Below the pieces are notes generated by a model. That model saw nothing but the letters and a program-made list of their open reading frames with translations. It was not told where the DNA came from and searched no databases. Below, in pieces: positions 16,578-24,814 of a stretch of DNA of 64,000 bases; within the stretch, counting starts at the first letter, position 1; every line of letters begins with the position of its first letter. The stretch comes from Micrococcaceae bacterium Sec5.1 (lineage in GTDB: Bacteria > Actinomycetota > Actinomycetes > Actinomycetales > Micrococcaceae): assembly GCA_039636795.1 (NCBI GenBank), contig CP143430.1:4216001-4280000 (forward strand), in the 5' to 3' direction. Position numbers and translations under genes: made by a program.

Positions 16578-17095
16578 AGCAGGGAACTGGCCCCTCGGCC
16601 AAAGCCTGGGCGGTTGGCCTTTTCTGCCTGACCGTATTGGTGGGCATCGGCGGAACGTCCGCATTCGGGTTGTGGGAGCAGAGCTCCAACGCAACCATGA
16701 CGGTTCGAGCCGCCGTTTCAACGCCAACGCCCACGCCTACCCCCACACCAACCCCAACTCCCAGCGCGCCTGTCGTATTGACGTTGACCTGCACGCAGAT
16801 CACCACAAGTACTGTCCGGATAAGCACCGCCGGGCTGAGTTCCCCCACAGTGATGACCGTCGGCGGCAAGATGAGCACCAGCAGCGTCTACGTCTCCATT
16901 CCGGTGCTGCCTCCGTCTGCGACATTGAATTTGACACCTAGTAGTCCTATCTTCGCCGCCGCCATCCTTGACGGCCACAACCCTGAAGTCGACGTTCAGG
17001 TGACGGCGTTGCAAAACACTGGGACCACAGCCACGGGCGAGCTACGTCGTTTGAAGCTCTCCGGCAATGGAAAATTCCTGAGCTGTCCGGTGTAG
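16574..17095 (+). CDS. third SipW-cassette secreted protein with Thr-Pro linker, 173 aa
   Basis: It starts at GTG 16574, overlapping the peptidase stop by four bases. The N-terminal hydrophobic segment (AVGLFCLTVLVGIGGTSAFG) ends in LWEQSS, similar to the SipW-type pattern of the two upstream proteins. A run of about eight Thr-Pro pairs (residues 51-66) follows as an extended linker. The rest is a Thr/Ser/Val-rich beta domain of about 100 residues with two Cys. It is probably a secreted surface component made with the other cassette proteins. I recognise no named domain in the mature part. Confidence 0.75.
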   Translation: MKQGTGPSAKAWAVGLFCLTVLVGIGGTSAFGLWEQSSNATMTVRAAVSTPTPTPTPTPTPTPSAPVVLTLTCTQITTSTVRISTAGLSSPTVMTVGGKMSTSSVYVSIPVLPPSATLNLTPSSPIFAAAILDGHNPEVDVQVTALQNTGTTATGELRRLKLSGNGKFLSCPV

Positions 17096-17160
17096 CCCGG
17101 GTCGACGCCGTGACAGAGCAATCCGGGCAGCATTTTGCATGTCCTCGATAGGCTGACCGG

Positions 17161-17913
17161 ATGACGACGATCGAGGCCTTGGGGCCGACCTTGCTGGGTG
17201 TCGGCCTCCTCGTGATCCTGACCGCGGCAGTGCTGACCGCCTATAAAGTGCCTTACAGGTGGGCGCCAGCGTTGGCGATCGTGCGGGGGACGATTCAGTT
17301 GGCGGCTATCAGCGTCATCCTCAGCGGTGTCATCTCAAGTCCCGGCTTCGTGGCGCTGGCACTGCTGGTCATGTTCGCTGTGGCTGCGACGACTGCTGCC
17401 CGGCGTATCGGGTGGAGTTGGAAAACCCTTGGCCTCGTTGGGGGATCCATGGGTCTGGGCGTCGCCGTGACGCTCGGCATCATCTTCGCGACTGGCGCGG
17501 TTGAGCTGACTCCACGTTATGCATTGGCGATGGGTGGCATCATCATCGGCAACGCCATGACCACGGCGACTCTGGCGGGTCGCCGTTTCTCGGAGGCCGT
17601 CACTGATCATTGGGAGGAAGTGGAAGGGTGGTTGGCCCTGGGTGCAACACCTCGCCGGTCAACGTTGGAGTTGGCCCGTCGCGCCGTCTATTCAGCGTTG
17701 ATTCCCTCCATCGACCAAACGAAGACCACGGGGCTGGTAACTCTTCCAGGTGCTTTCGTCGGGGCGATCTTCGGCGGCGTTTCACCCCTTGAAGCCGGGA
17801 GGTTCCAGATTGTGGTCCTGGCCGGAATCATGGCGGCCGGTGCCTTCACCGCCGTTTCAGTCATCGCTTCCCGTGCCGCTGTTCGGGTGCGTCCGGCGCC
17901 GCTGGACCGGTGA
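17161..17913 (+). CDS. FetB-like (UPF0014) ABC transporter permease, 250 aa
   Basis: An integral membrane protein of the UPF0014/FetB family. Hydrophobic segments fill residues 8-115. Conserved features are RGTIQLAAISVILS, then IIIGNAMTTATLAGRRF, EGWLALGATPRRS and TTGLVTLPGAFVGAI. In E. coli the FetA-FetB pair exports iron and protects against oxidative stress. No FetA-like ATPase is found beside it. The ATG at 17161 lies at the domain start. The substrate here could be iron or another metal; the assignment to family is firm, the function less so. Confidence 0.82.
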   Translation: MTTIEALGPTLLGVGLLVILTAAVLTAYKVPYRWAPALAIVRGTIQLAAISVILSGVISSPGFVALALLVMFAVAATTAARRIGWSWKTLGLVGGSMGLGVAVTLGIIFATGAVELTPRYALAMGGIIIGNAMTTATLAGRRFSEAVTDHWEEVEGWLALGATPRRSTLELARRAVYSALIPSIDQTKTTGLVTLPGAFVGAIFGGVSPLEAGRFQIVVLAGIMAAGAFTAVSVIASRAAVRVRPAPLDR

Positions 17914-17918
17914 TTCGA

Positions 17919-18971
17919 TTACCGGCGTCGTGAAGGCCAACGGCGGACCGAGCTTTGGGCTGTACCTTCCCGTGGGAGTCCTGGCTTTGTCGTTGCCAAG
18001 GGCAGTGTGATCCTCATGGAGGTACCGTCCGGGCCCGTGGAGGCCACGTCCGCAGAGCCTCCTGCGGCGGCGGCGATCTCGCGGACAAGGGACAACCCGA
18101 TTCCGAAACTGCGCTGCTGCTGGCCCAGGCCAAGATGGGTTGTTCGAGCAAAACGGTCAAAGATCCGGGCCCGGTCAATGCCGGTGATGCCTGGGCCCGT
18201 ATCGCTCACGGTGATCATGGCCTGGCCGCCGGCCACCTTGGTGGCGACCATTATGTGGCCTCCGGCTGGCGTATGGACGAGTGCGTTCTCGGCCAGACCC
18301 AGGATTGCGCGGTGCAATCTTTGAGGATCAATGAGCGCCTGCGGTTGCCCCATGCTGGAACAATCCAGGGTGATGCCTCGGCCAACGGCCAACTGGTGAA
18401 TACTGTCCACAACATCCTGGGCAACACGGGCGACGTTGGTCAGGGCAATGTCCGGTTCCTGTCCTGTTCCGGTGGCGGAATCCAGCAGCTCATTGACAAT
18501 CGCGGTCAGCGCGGATGTATCAGCGCGGATCCGCGCCAACGCCTGCCCAAAGGGTGAATCCACTGTTGTGCCACGCTGTGCCAGTTGAATTCTGGCGTCC
18601 AGGATGGCCAAGGGTGTGCGCATCTCATGGCTCGCGTCTTGGACGAAGCGCCGCTGCATGGCCAGCGCTTCGCCCAGCGGACGGATCGCGCTTCGGGCAC
18701 TGAGCCAGCCAATGCCCCCGGCCAGAAGGATGCCGGCGACCCCTGCGATGATCATGGCTTTGATCAGATCGTTGGTATCAAGATAGGCGTACACGGCGCC
18801 GGGTTCAGTCGGTTCCGGGCTGCCGGACTGGTTAAGCAGGTAGAGCGTAGAGGCCGCCAGGAGGCAGAGAACCAGAACGGCGCAGGCGGCACTGATGCGA
18901 AGAGCGATTCTCATGGAGGCCCTACGCAGGACTGCCTGGTCCTGGTCCAAAGGAGCAGGATGTTTAGTCAT
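17919..18971 (-). CDS. two-component sensor histidine kinase, 350 aa
   Basis: A membrane kinase with two transmembrane segments (about residues 22-46 and 70-92) around a short extracellular loop of about 25 residues. The HisKA box has the phospho-acceptor His115 in DASHEMRTPLAIL. The HATPase part shows NALVHTPAGG (N box), DTGPGITG (G1) and FGIGLSLV (G2). The small loop suggests sensing within or near the membrane rather than of a large ligand. Its ATG overlaps the response-regulator stop by eight bases. It is the last gene of the operon PAP2-regulator-kinase. Confidence 0.92.
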   Translation of the reverse strand: MTKHPAPLDQDQAVLRRASMRIALRISAACAVLVLCLLAASTLYLLNQSGSPEPTEPGAVYAYLDTNDLIKAMIIAGVAGILLAGGIGWLSARSAIRPLGEALAMQRRFVQDASHEMRTPLAILDARIQLAQRGTTVDSPFGQALARIRADTSALTAIVNELLDSATGTGQEPDIALTNVARVAQDVVDSIHQLAVGRGITLDCSSMGQPQALIDPQRLHRAILGLAENALVHTPAGGHIMVATKVAGGQAMITVSDTGPGITGIDRARIFDRFARTTHLGLGQQQRSFGIGLSLVREIAAAAGGSADVASTGPDGTSMRITLPLATTKPGLPREGTAQSSVRRWPSRRR

Positions 18972-19638
18972 TCGCTTCGCCGATCTGGTAACCCACCCCG
19001 TGGACGGTACGGATGACTGATCTGGAGATCTTCCTGCGCAGGTGGTGGACGTAGGTGTCGATCACTCCGGGCAGTTCACCTTGGCTCAAGGTGGCATTGA
19101 TGAGCTCTTCCCGTGTGAACACGTGGTCCGGTTGCGCGGCCATTGTGGCCAACAATTCACTCTCCTTGGCGGTCAATGAGGCGAGGAATCCGTGAACGGA
19201 GCGGATGGACCTGGAAGAAGTGTCCAGTTCCCAGTCTCCAATACTTAAGGTCTTGAACTCTTGTTGGTAGCTGCGGGTCAACGCCCTTAGCCGGGCCCCC
19301 AGTTCCAAGATGTCGAAGGGCTTGGTCATGTAGTCATTCGCGCCGGCGTCGAGTCCCCTGACCTTCTCCTCCGTTGCGCCGAGGGCCGTGAGTATGAGGA
19401 TAGGGGTGGCGATCCCCTTGGACCTGAGCGCGGCAATCAGCGCGATGCCGTCCATGCCGGGCAGGCCCCGGTCGACCACCATCACGTCCCAGATCCGGGA
19501 GAGTCCCCGATGCAGGCCTTCATGGCCGTCGACGGCGACGTGAACCTGGTAGTCCGGCTCGAGGAGCTCGGCGATGAGCGGCCCGAGGACGACGTCGTCT
19601 TCCACCAGGAGCAGGGATGGCTTGGTTTCAGTGATCAC
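18964..19638 (-). CDS. OmpR-family response regulator, 224 aa
   Basis: The receiver domain (residues 8-120) contains LLLVEDD, phospho-acceptor Asp56 in VVDRGLPGMDG, Thr in LILTALG and Lys in YMTKPFD. The C-terminal winged-helix domain (SLTAKESELLATMAA, then IDTYVHHLRRKI) is of the OmpR/PhoB type. The GTG at 19638 was chosen; its first bases overlap the PAP2 stop codon (GTGA), giving tight coupling. It probably autoregulates through the 11-bp-spaced direct repeats at 20407-20424 upstream of the PAP2 gene. Confidence 0.92.
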   Translation of the reverse strand: MITETKPSLLLVEDDVVLGPLIAELLEPDYQVHVAVDGHEGLHRGLSRIWDVMVVDRGLPGMDGIALIAALRSKGIATPILILTALGATEEKVRGLDAGANDYMTKPFDILELGARLRALTRSYQQEFKTLSIGDWELDTSSRSIRSVHGFLASLTAKESELLATMAAQPDHVFTREELINATLSQGELPGVIDTYVHHLRRKISRSVIRTVHGVGYQIGEAND

Positions 19639-20357
19639 GAATCCATTGTTGCGCGCCGGTCTCTCGCGGACTGGTACCGGGCCACGATCGAGGGTGCTTG
19701 ACGGTTCCAGAGACCAGCCATCAGCACGACGACGCCAATGGTTGCCGGAAACGATGCCATGACATCCAGTGGATAGTGCGCGCCGATGTAGACACGGGAC
19801 CATGCGACGATCGCTGCGAGGATCATTCCTGTCCAGAGAACCGGCTTCTCCGCGCGGCTACCCCGGGCCAGGAAATACGCTCCCAAAACCAGGGCGACGG
19901 CCAGACAGGTGTGACCGCTGGGAAAGCTGTTGGATACCGGCTCCGGTGCCAGCGGGTCCAACAAGAGTGCCGGGTCTGGCCGGATCCTGCCGATGACCAC
20001 CTTGAACAGTTGGCAGCTCAACCATCCCGAACCCACCGTGAGGGCAAACAGCACAGCTTTCTGTGCCGAACGTCGAATCAGCAGGAGATACAGACTTGTG
20101 GCGAGCACCACCAGCGCTCCCACCACAGGCTCGAACAGCAGATTCAAGGCCAGGGCTAAACCGGTCAGGACAGGGTTATGGTTGCGGCTGAAGTTCTGAT
20201 CCACAGCCAGCTCAGCCGACGTGAAGCCTGGCACGATTTGGACCGTCAGCCCGACGGCGATGACGACTGCCACCAAAATAAGCCCAACGGCCAGCCAGTG
20301 TTTGGGCGCGGGCAGCCGCTGGACTGGTACGGAGCCAGGTGTGGATTGCGGGAACAT
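19635..20357 (-). CDS. PAP2-family phosphatase cotranscribed with a two-component system, 240 aa
   Basis: A PAP2 membrane phosphatase with KVVIGRIRPDPALLL (first motif), SFPSGHTCLAVA (second) and WSRVYIGAHYPLDV (third), so all catalytic positions are kept. About six membrane segments are predicted. The ATG at 20357 has GAAGGG upstream; a TTG at 20390 would add 11 residues but has a poor ribosome site. Likely substrates are undecaprenyl pyrophosphate or phosphatidic acid at the outer membrane face. Its overlap with a response regulator and kinase suggests a cell-envelope stress response that adjusts lipid-carrier recycling. Confidence 0.9.
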   Translation of the reverse strand: MFPQSTPGSVPVQRLPAPKHWLAVGLILVAVVIAVGLTVQIVPGFTSAELAVDQNFSRNHNPVLTGLALALNLLFEPVVGALVVLATSLYLLLIRRSAQKAVLFALTVGSGWLSCQLFKVVIGRIRPDPALLLDPLAPEPVSNSFPSGHTCLAVALVLGAYFLARGSRAEKPVLWTGMILAAIVAWSRVYIGAHYPLDVMASFPATIGVVVLMAGLWNRQAPSIVARYQSARDRRATMDS

Positions 20358-20406
20358 GGGACCCTTCGGCAGGACGTATCGTTCTTCCAATCCTCCGCGA
20401 GGGCAA

Positions 20407-20424
20407 TTAAGAACTCGTTAAGAA
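20407..20424. promoter_or_regulatory. direct repeats, candidate response-regulator operator
   Basis: Two perfect copies of TTAAGAA (20407-20413 and 20418-20424) repeat with an 11-bp period, the usual geometry for two OmpR/PhoB-type monomers. The site lies between the PAP2-regulator-kinase operon and the divergent gene at 20460, so it could control both. Confidence 0.55.
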
Positions 20425-20459
20425 GTGTGTCCCGGCCGGATTGAGCCCATGATGAAGGA

Positions 20460-21029
20460 ATGCAACGCGTCATCGGTTGGCTGGCCGCAGCCATCATCGT
20501 CACTCTGATCTTCGGAAGTGCCTATGTCACGCTGCAGCAATTGGGCCGGCGGGCAGCGAATGATGCGCCGACGGCTGCTGCTGCGGCACGGGTTGAAGCC
20601 ATTGGTTCGCCGGCGCCGAGTACGCCGCCGCTGGAATTGAATCCTGACAGCGGTGTCTTCGTCATTGTCTACGGGGCAGATAACAAGCCGATGTCCGGCA
20701 CCGCCGCCCTTCATGGATCCTTTCCCGTCCTTCCTGACGGCGTGCTCGAGGCGGCACGGCGGACCGGATCCGATGCTGTGACCTGGCAGCCGGAGCCCGG
20801 TCTTCGGATGGCAGTGGTAGCGCGCCCCGCAGGGGAACAAGTAGTCGTCGCGGGCCAGTCGCTTAAGCCTGTCGAGGACAGGAACTGGATGGTCCTGATC
20901 TTCCTGTCGACGGCGTGGCTGGGCAGCATGATTGTCCTTGGCCTGGGATACGGCGCGGCAGAGATTTTTCGGGGACGTTCGCTCCGGCGCTACGCTGAAA
21001 CCGGAGATGCGGGAAAGGACTGGTCATGA
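20460..21029 (+). CDS. hypothetical membrane protein with one extracytoplasmic domain, 189 aa
   Basis: Two membrane segments (about residues 7-26 and 143-162) flank an external domain of about 115 residues. The external domain contains SGVFVIVYGADNKPMSGTAAL and GLRMAVVARPAGEQVVVAG. This looks like the sensory region of a histidine kinase without the kinase. A short basic cytoplasmic tail follows. It is divergent from the two-component operon across the direct repeats at 20407-20424, so it might be an accessory sensor or a target of that system. That is inference from position. Its stop overlaps the next ATG by four bases. Confidence 0.65.
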   Translation: MQRVIGWLAAAIIVTLIFGSAYVTLQQLGRRAANDAPTAAAAARVEAIGSPAPSTPPLELNPDSGVFVIVYGADNKPMSGTAALHGSFPVLPDGVLEAARRTGSDAVTWQPEPGLRMAVVARPAGEQVVVAGQSLKPVEDRNWMVLIFLSTAWLGSMIVLGLGYGAAEIFRGRSLRRYAETGDAGKDWS

Positions 21030-21436
21030 CTGCTGAAGGAACGAAAGAAGACCCATGGGTGCTGTTCACGGCACCGGGCTCGTCGGAGTACTCCATGTAC
21101 CGCGATCCGGAGTCGGACCCGCCAGCACTTGTCTGCCAGGTGGGGTCGACAACGCTGAAGTATCACCTGCGGGCCATCGAGGATCTGTCCAACTGGCTCC
21201 GTGAACAGCAGGACTGGGTGCCCCTGGGTGCAGCTGATGAGAGCAAACCAGCGCCGGACGGGAGCGTCGAGGCATGGGGACGGGACCCGGCCAACCCAGT
21301 ATCCGGGTGGTACGGACTGCGCAAGGGATACCGCGGCCGCTTTGGGATGTACCTCCCGCCGCTGCTCGAAAAACTCGGGCTGGTCGAACTGACCCACGAG
21401 AAACGCAACAACATGGTTCGAGCCCTACCCGACTAA
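21026..21436 (+). CDS. hypothetical protein, 136 aa
   Basis: A soluble protein with no signal peptide. Characteristic stretches are LVCQVGSTTLKYHLRAIEDL, WGRDPANPVSGWYGLRKGYR and MYLPPLLEKLGLVELTHEKR. The conserved look suggests a small actinobacterial family without known function. Its ATG overlaps the stop of the membrane protein at 20460-21029 (ATGA), so the two are translated together and may act together. Confidence 0.7.
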   Translation: MTAEGTKEDPWVLFTAPGSSEYSMYRDPESDPPALVCQVGSTTLKYHLRAIEDLSNWLREQQDWVPLGAADESKPAPDGSVEAWGRDPANPVSGWYGLRKGYRGRFGMYLPPLLEKLGLVELTHEKRNNMVRALPD

Positions 21437-21486
21437 CCCATTGCCGTGGAGAAAGCGGCTTCCTAGTCCGGCTGAATAGAGCGCGG

Positions 21487-22713
21487 CTAGTAGTTCCGCC
21501 GATGTTTCAGTCGAGGGATCGCGACGGCGAACACCGCTGCCGCTGCGAAGCCCAGGACGCCGGTGGCCCAGACGCCAGCTGCGAGCGAAATGGCAGCAGT
21601 CAGGGCGGACAGGAGCACCGGCCCACCCGTTGCACCTGAATCGGCAATGAACCGCCAGATGCCAAGGAAGTGGCTCCTTCCGTTATCCGGTGAGAAGTCG
21701 GCGCCCAATGTCATGATGAGCCCGGAACTGATGCCGTTGCCAAAGCCAATCAACAGGGCAGCCAACAGCAACGGAACGAACCCACCAGTAAACGGGATGA
21801 GGATCAACGCCGCCCCCATAATCACTGTGGAAGGAACCGCCACCCACTGCCGTCCCTTGCGATCCATCAGCTTCCCGGCCGGATAGAACACCAACATGTC
21901 GATTGCGCCGGAGAGTCCGTAGATCAGCGATGCCTGCGTGGCATCCATGCCCAAGTGGTCGGCCCACAACGGGATGACCACCTGGCGCGAGGCTCGCAGA
22001 GCGCTGAGCAGCAGAATTCCGAAGCCCACAGACAGGAACACACCGGCATGGGAAGCAGCCACATTTCTCAGCGTTGACGCCGGGATGACTGGTCCGCCGT
22101 CGGACGTATCGGGAGCCACCAGATCCGGGATGGTGAGCGACAAAGCAGCAGCGGCCATCATCCCGACAAAGCCAACCCAGTACGCCCCGCTGATTCCCGC
22201 GAACTGCATCACGCCGGCACCGATGAACGGTCCGATAAAGATGCCGATCCTCGTAACGCCGCCCAAGGTGGACAACGCACGGGCGCGGAACATCACCGGA
22301 ACTGCCTCGGTGAGGTACTTCTGGCGGGCCAGGTTGAAAACGCTCGCAGACATACCCACCAATGTCATGGCCGCGGCGAGCAACCAGATCCCATGCTCCA
22401 TCTGTGGAGCGAAAGCTGCCGCACCGAGGGCAAGGGCTCCTACGGCACCTGCCCCAACAATTGCCCAGCGTTCGCCGAACTTTATAGTGATGAGCGATGC
22501 CGGGATATTGAAGAGCCAGGACCCCAAGCCGATCAGCGTCACGATCAACGCGGAGACTGCCACGGATGCTCCAAGATCACGCGCCGAGAGCGCGATCACC
22601 GGAAGAACCGCCCCCTCGCCGATACAGAACAACAGCGCAGGCCCGAAGGCCGGTAAAGCAATGCTGCGGAGGCTGAAGTTTTGGTCTTGCTGGGTGGTTG
22701 TCATCCCCTTCAT
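21487..22713 (-). CDS. major facilitator superfamily transporter, 408 aa
   Basis: Twelve hydrophobic segments in two groups of six. Between segments 2 and 3 is a family-like IKFGERWAIVGAG loop, and between segments 8 and 9 is KLMDRKGRQWVAV (MFS motif A variant). The length is normal for a drug/metabolite exporter of the DHA type. The ATG at 22713 has GGAG seven bases upstream; the ATG at 22704 lies too close to its ribosome site. The substrate is unknown and no regulator adjoins it. It converges with the 136-aa gene. Confidence 0.88.
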   Translation of the reverse strand: MKGMTTTQQDQNFSLRSIALPAFGPALLFCIGEGAVLPVIALSARDLGASVAVSALIVTLIGLGSWLFNIPASLITIKFGERWAIVGAGAVGALALGAAAFAPQMEHGIWLLAAAMTLVGMSASVFNLARQKYLTEAVPVMFRARALSTLGGVTRIGIFIGPFIGAGVMQFAGISGAYWVGFVGMMAAAALSLTIPDLVAPDTSDGGPVIPASTLRNVAASHAGVFLSVGFGILLLSALRASRQVVIPLWADHLGMDATQASLIYGLSGAIDMLVFYPAGKLMDRKGRQWVAVPSTVIMGAALILIPFTGGFVPLLLAALLIGFGNGISSGLIMTLGADFSPDNGRSHFLGIWRFIADSGATGGPVLLSALTAAISLAAGVWATGVLGFAAAAVFAVAIPRLKHRRNY

Positions 22714-22738
22714 CCTAGGACTCCAACCCAGCCGCCTC

Positions 22739-22780
22739 GCAGTTGTCGCAGTTCCGGAAGTCCGGAACCGCAACAACTGC
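22739..22780. terminator. strong stem-loop downstream of the chaplin-like gene
   Basis: GCAGTTGTCGCAGTTCCGG followed after AAGT by CCGGAACCGCAACAACTGC forms a stem of about 19 bp with one or two mismatches. It lies 28 bp after the stop of the minus-strand gene ending at 22808, and upstream of the MFS promoter. Confidence 0.75.
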
Positions 22781-22807
22781 TCGCGAGACTAGGCCTCGTC
22801 CAGGTGA

Positions 22808-24814
22808 CTAGATGCGGTTAGCGGTTGCCTTCCGACGTCCGGCTGCTGAAAGTGCCAAGCCCATGAGAAGAAGGCCGACTGCCCAGAGGGTGAAGCTGCC
22901 GTCCAATCCCGTCGTGGCCAGAGAGTTGGAACTCCCGACGCCGGTCGCGGCGCCTGCTGTCAGCACACCTTGAGTGCCGCCTGCGGTCACCACGCTGCCA
23001 CCTAGTTGAGCGGCCCCTACGCCGGTGGTTCCGACGCCAGCGTTCCCGAATCCGGGACCCCCAATTTCGGTCCCCGGATTGTTGGTGCCCGTGTCGATGC
23101 CAAGTCCTCCACTACCAGCAGGCTGGCTAACCTCCGGCGGGTTGACGACGGGAGGGTTCACTACCGGAGGATTCACAACGGGAGGATTCACAACGGGAGG
23201 GTTGACGACCGGCGGATTCACAACCGGCGGGTTCACTACCGGCGGATTCACAACGGGAGGATTCACTACCGGAGGATTCACAACCGGTGGCGTGATGGCT
23301 CCAACTGAAGCGCCACCGATGCCAAGCGAAGTGGAATCGATAGTGACAGGAGCCGTAATCGGAGCGACGACCTGGGTCCCGGAGCCAATGCCGCCAGAAC
23401 CGTTAGTCGTAGCACCCGAGGTCCCCGCCGGAGCAGTCCCGCCGGAAGTACCGGCAGTGTTGGCCGAAGAATCGCCCAGCACACCAGCCGACGTCGAACC
23501 AACAGTCACCGGAGCTGTAATCGGAGCAACCACCTGAGTCCCGGAAGCGACGCCGCCCGATCCATTAGTGGTAGCACCCGAGGTCCCAGCCGGAGCAGTC
23601 CCGCCGGAAGTACCGGCAGTGCTGGCCGAAGAATCGCCCAGCACACCAGCCGACGTCGAACCAACAGTCACTGGAGCGGTAACCGGAGCGACCACCTGAG
23701 TCCCGGAGCCAATGCCCTTGGACCCGGAGGTCGTAGCGCCCGACGTTCCCGCGGGAGCAGTCCCGCCAGAGGTGCCAGCAGTGCCAGCCGACGAATCGCC
23801 CAGCACACCAGCCGACGTCGAACCAACAGTCACCGGAGCTGTAACCGGAGCAACCACCTGGGTCCCGGAGCCAATGCCACCAGAACCGTTGGTGGTAGCG
23901 CCCGACGTTCCCGCCGGTGCAGTCCCGCCGGAAGTACCGGCAGTGCTGGCTGACGAATCGCCCAGCACACCCGCCGACGTCGAACCAACAGTCACCGGAG
24001 CGGTAACCGGAGCAACCACCTGAGTCCCGGAAGCAACGCCATCCGATCCATTGGTAGTAGCTCCGGGCGTAGCGGCAGCAGGCGCGCTGCCTGTATTCGA
24101 GGGTGCGCCGGACGTGGCTGTTGAATCTGCAGCCACACCCGCGGCAGTGGCTCCGATGTTAACAGGGACCAATATCGGAGCCACTACCTGAGCGCCGGAT
24201 GCGATGCCTTCTCCCCCCGACGTTGTTGCCTGCGCAGGCGCTTGGGCCGGCGCAGAACCTGTTGTTGCTGCTGGTGTTGTCGTTGCCGATGAGTCCCCCA
24301 GGACACCCGTCGACGTCGATCCCACAGTTACGGGGACCGTCACCGGTGCAACTACTTGGGTACCGGAGGCTGTGCCGCCAGTACCGTTGGTGCCAGCCGC
24401 CGTCGTCGAACTGCTTGGTGCAGTTGGAGCGGCAGGTTTGGCTGGGCCCGTCGCAGTGGAGCCCCCCAGCAGACCCACTGATGACGAGCCCAGGTTTATG
24501 GGCGCTGTTACGGGCGCGACTACCTGTGTCCCGGAGCCAACGCCGTTGGAACCGTTGGTGCTTGCAGCTGGCGCCGCCCCCGTAGCCGGAGCGGCTGCGG
24601 GCGCCTTTGTGGTTGAGGATGAATCTCCCACCAGGGCTAGTGACGTCGCGCCTGTGCTGACTGGCGCTGTCACCGGTGCCACCACCTGTGTACCGGAAAG
24701 GGTTCCGTCCTTTCCACTGGTCGTATCTGCCGCGTTGGCCGCGGTCCCGCCGAGGGCTATCAAGCCTCCGGCAAAGCATGTGCCGATCAGGCACCTGCGA
24801 ATTGTCGAGTTCAT
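22808..24814 (-). CDS. cysteine-free chaplin-like repeat protein with LATTG wall-sorting signal, 668 aa
   Basis: A signal peptide (residues 1-28, ending ANA-AD) leads to nine repeats of the form SGTQVVAPVTAPVTVGSTSA plus GVLGDSSA (residues 37-505). They are joined by Ala/Gly/Ser/Thr/Pro linkers. The repeat resembles the Streptomyces chaplin core (SGN.VQVPV..PVNVCGN) but lacks its Cys pair. About ten PPVVN units then form a stalk, followed by a Gly-rich part. The C-terminus has LATTG (632-636), a hydrophobic segment and GRRK, a class E-like sortase signal. It should be a wall-anchored, possibly amyloid or hydrophobic coat protein. The ATG at 24814 has AGGAGA upstream. No sortase gene is in the window. 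Confidence 0.8.
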   Translation of the reverse strand: MNSTIRRCLIGTCFAGGLIALGGTAANAADTTSGKDGTLSGTQVVAPVTAPVSTGATSLALVGDSSSTTKAPAAAPATGAAPAASTNGSNGVGSGTQVVAPVTAPINLGSSSVGLLGGSTATGPAKPAAPTAPSSSTTAAGTNGTGGTASGTQVVAPVTVPVTVGSTSTGVLGDSSATTTPAATTGSAPAQAPAQATTSGGEGIASGAQVVAPILVPVNIGATAAGVAADSTATSGAPSNTGSAPAAATPGATTNGSDGVASGTQVVAPVTAPVTVGSTSAGVLGDSSASTAGTSGGTAPAGTSGATTNGSGGIGSGTQVVAPVTAPVTVGSTSAGVLGDSSAGTAGTSGGTAPAGTSGATTSGSKGIGSGTQVVAPVTAPVTVGSTSAGVLGDSSASTAGTSGGTAPAGTSGATTNGSGGVASGTQVVAPITAPVTVGSTSAGVLGDSSANTAGTSGGTAPAGTSGATTNGSGGIGSGTQVVAPITAPVTIDSTSLGIGGASVGAITPPVVNPPVVNPPVVNPPVVNPPVVNPPVVNPPVVNPPVVNPPVVNPPVVNPPEVSQPAGSGGLGIDTGTNNPGTEIGGPGFGNAGVGTTGVGAAQLGGSVVTAGGTQGVLTAGAATGVGSSNSLATTGLDGSFTLWAVGLLLMGLALSAAGRRKATANRI
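23131..23290 (-). repeat. 15-bp tandem repeat encoding PPVVN stalk
   Basis: About ten imperfect 15-bp units inside the chaplin-like gene, each coding Pro-Pro-Val-Val-Asn. Third-position changes between units show it is not a very recent expansion. It probably makes an extended rod. Confidence 0.85.
23296..24706 (-). repeat. nine chaplin-like modules
   Basis: The modules are spaced about 52-60 codons apart. Modules 5-8 (numbered from the N-terminus) are almost identical in protein, including their linkers (STAGTSGGTAPAGTSGATT), while modules 1-4 have diverged. Recent duplication near the stalk side is likely. Confidence 0.8.

Noticed and set aside
23025..23537. Plus-strand frame rich in TTGGFTTGG opposite the PPVVN stalk
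   Set aside because: It is a product of reading the 15-bp repeats backwards, with no signal peptide. The minus strand carries a complete surface protein.
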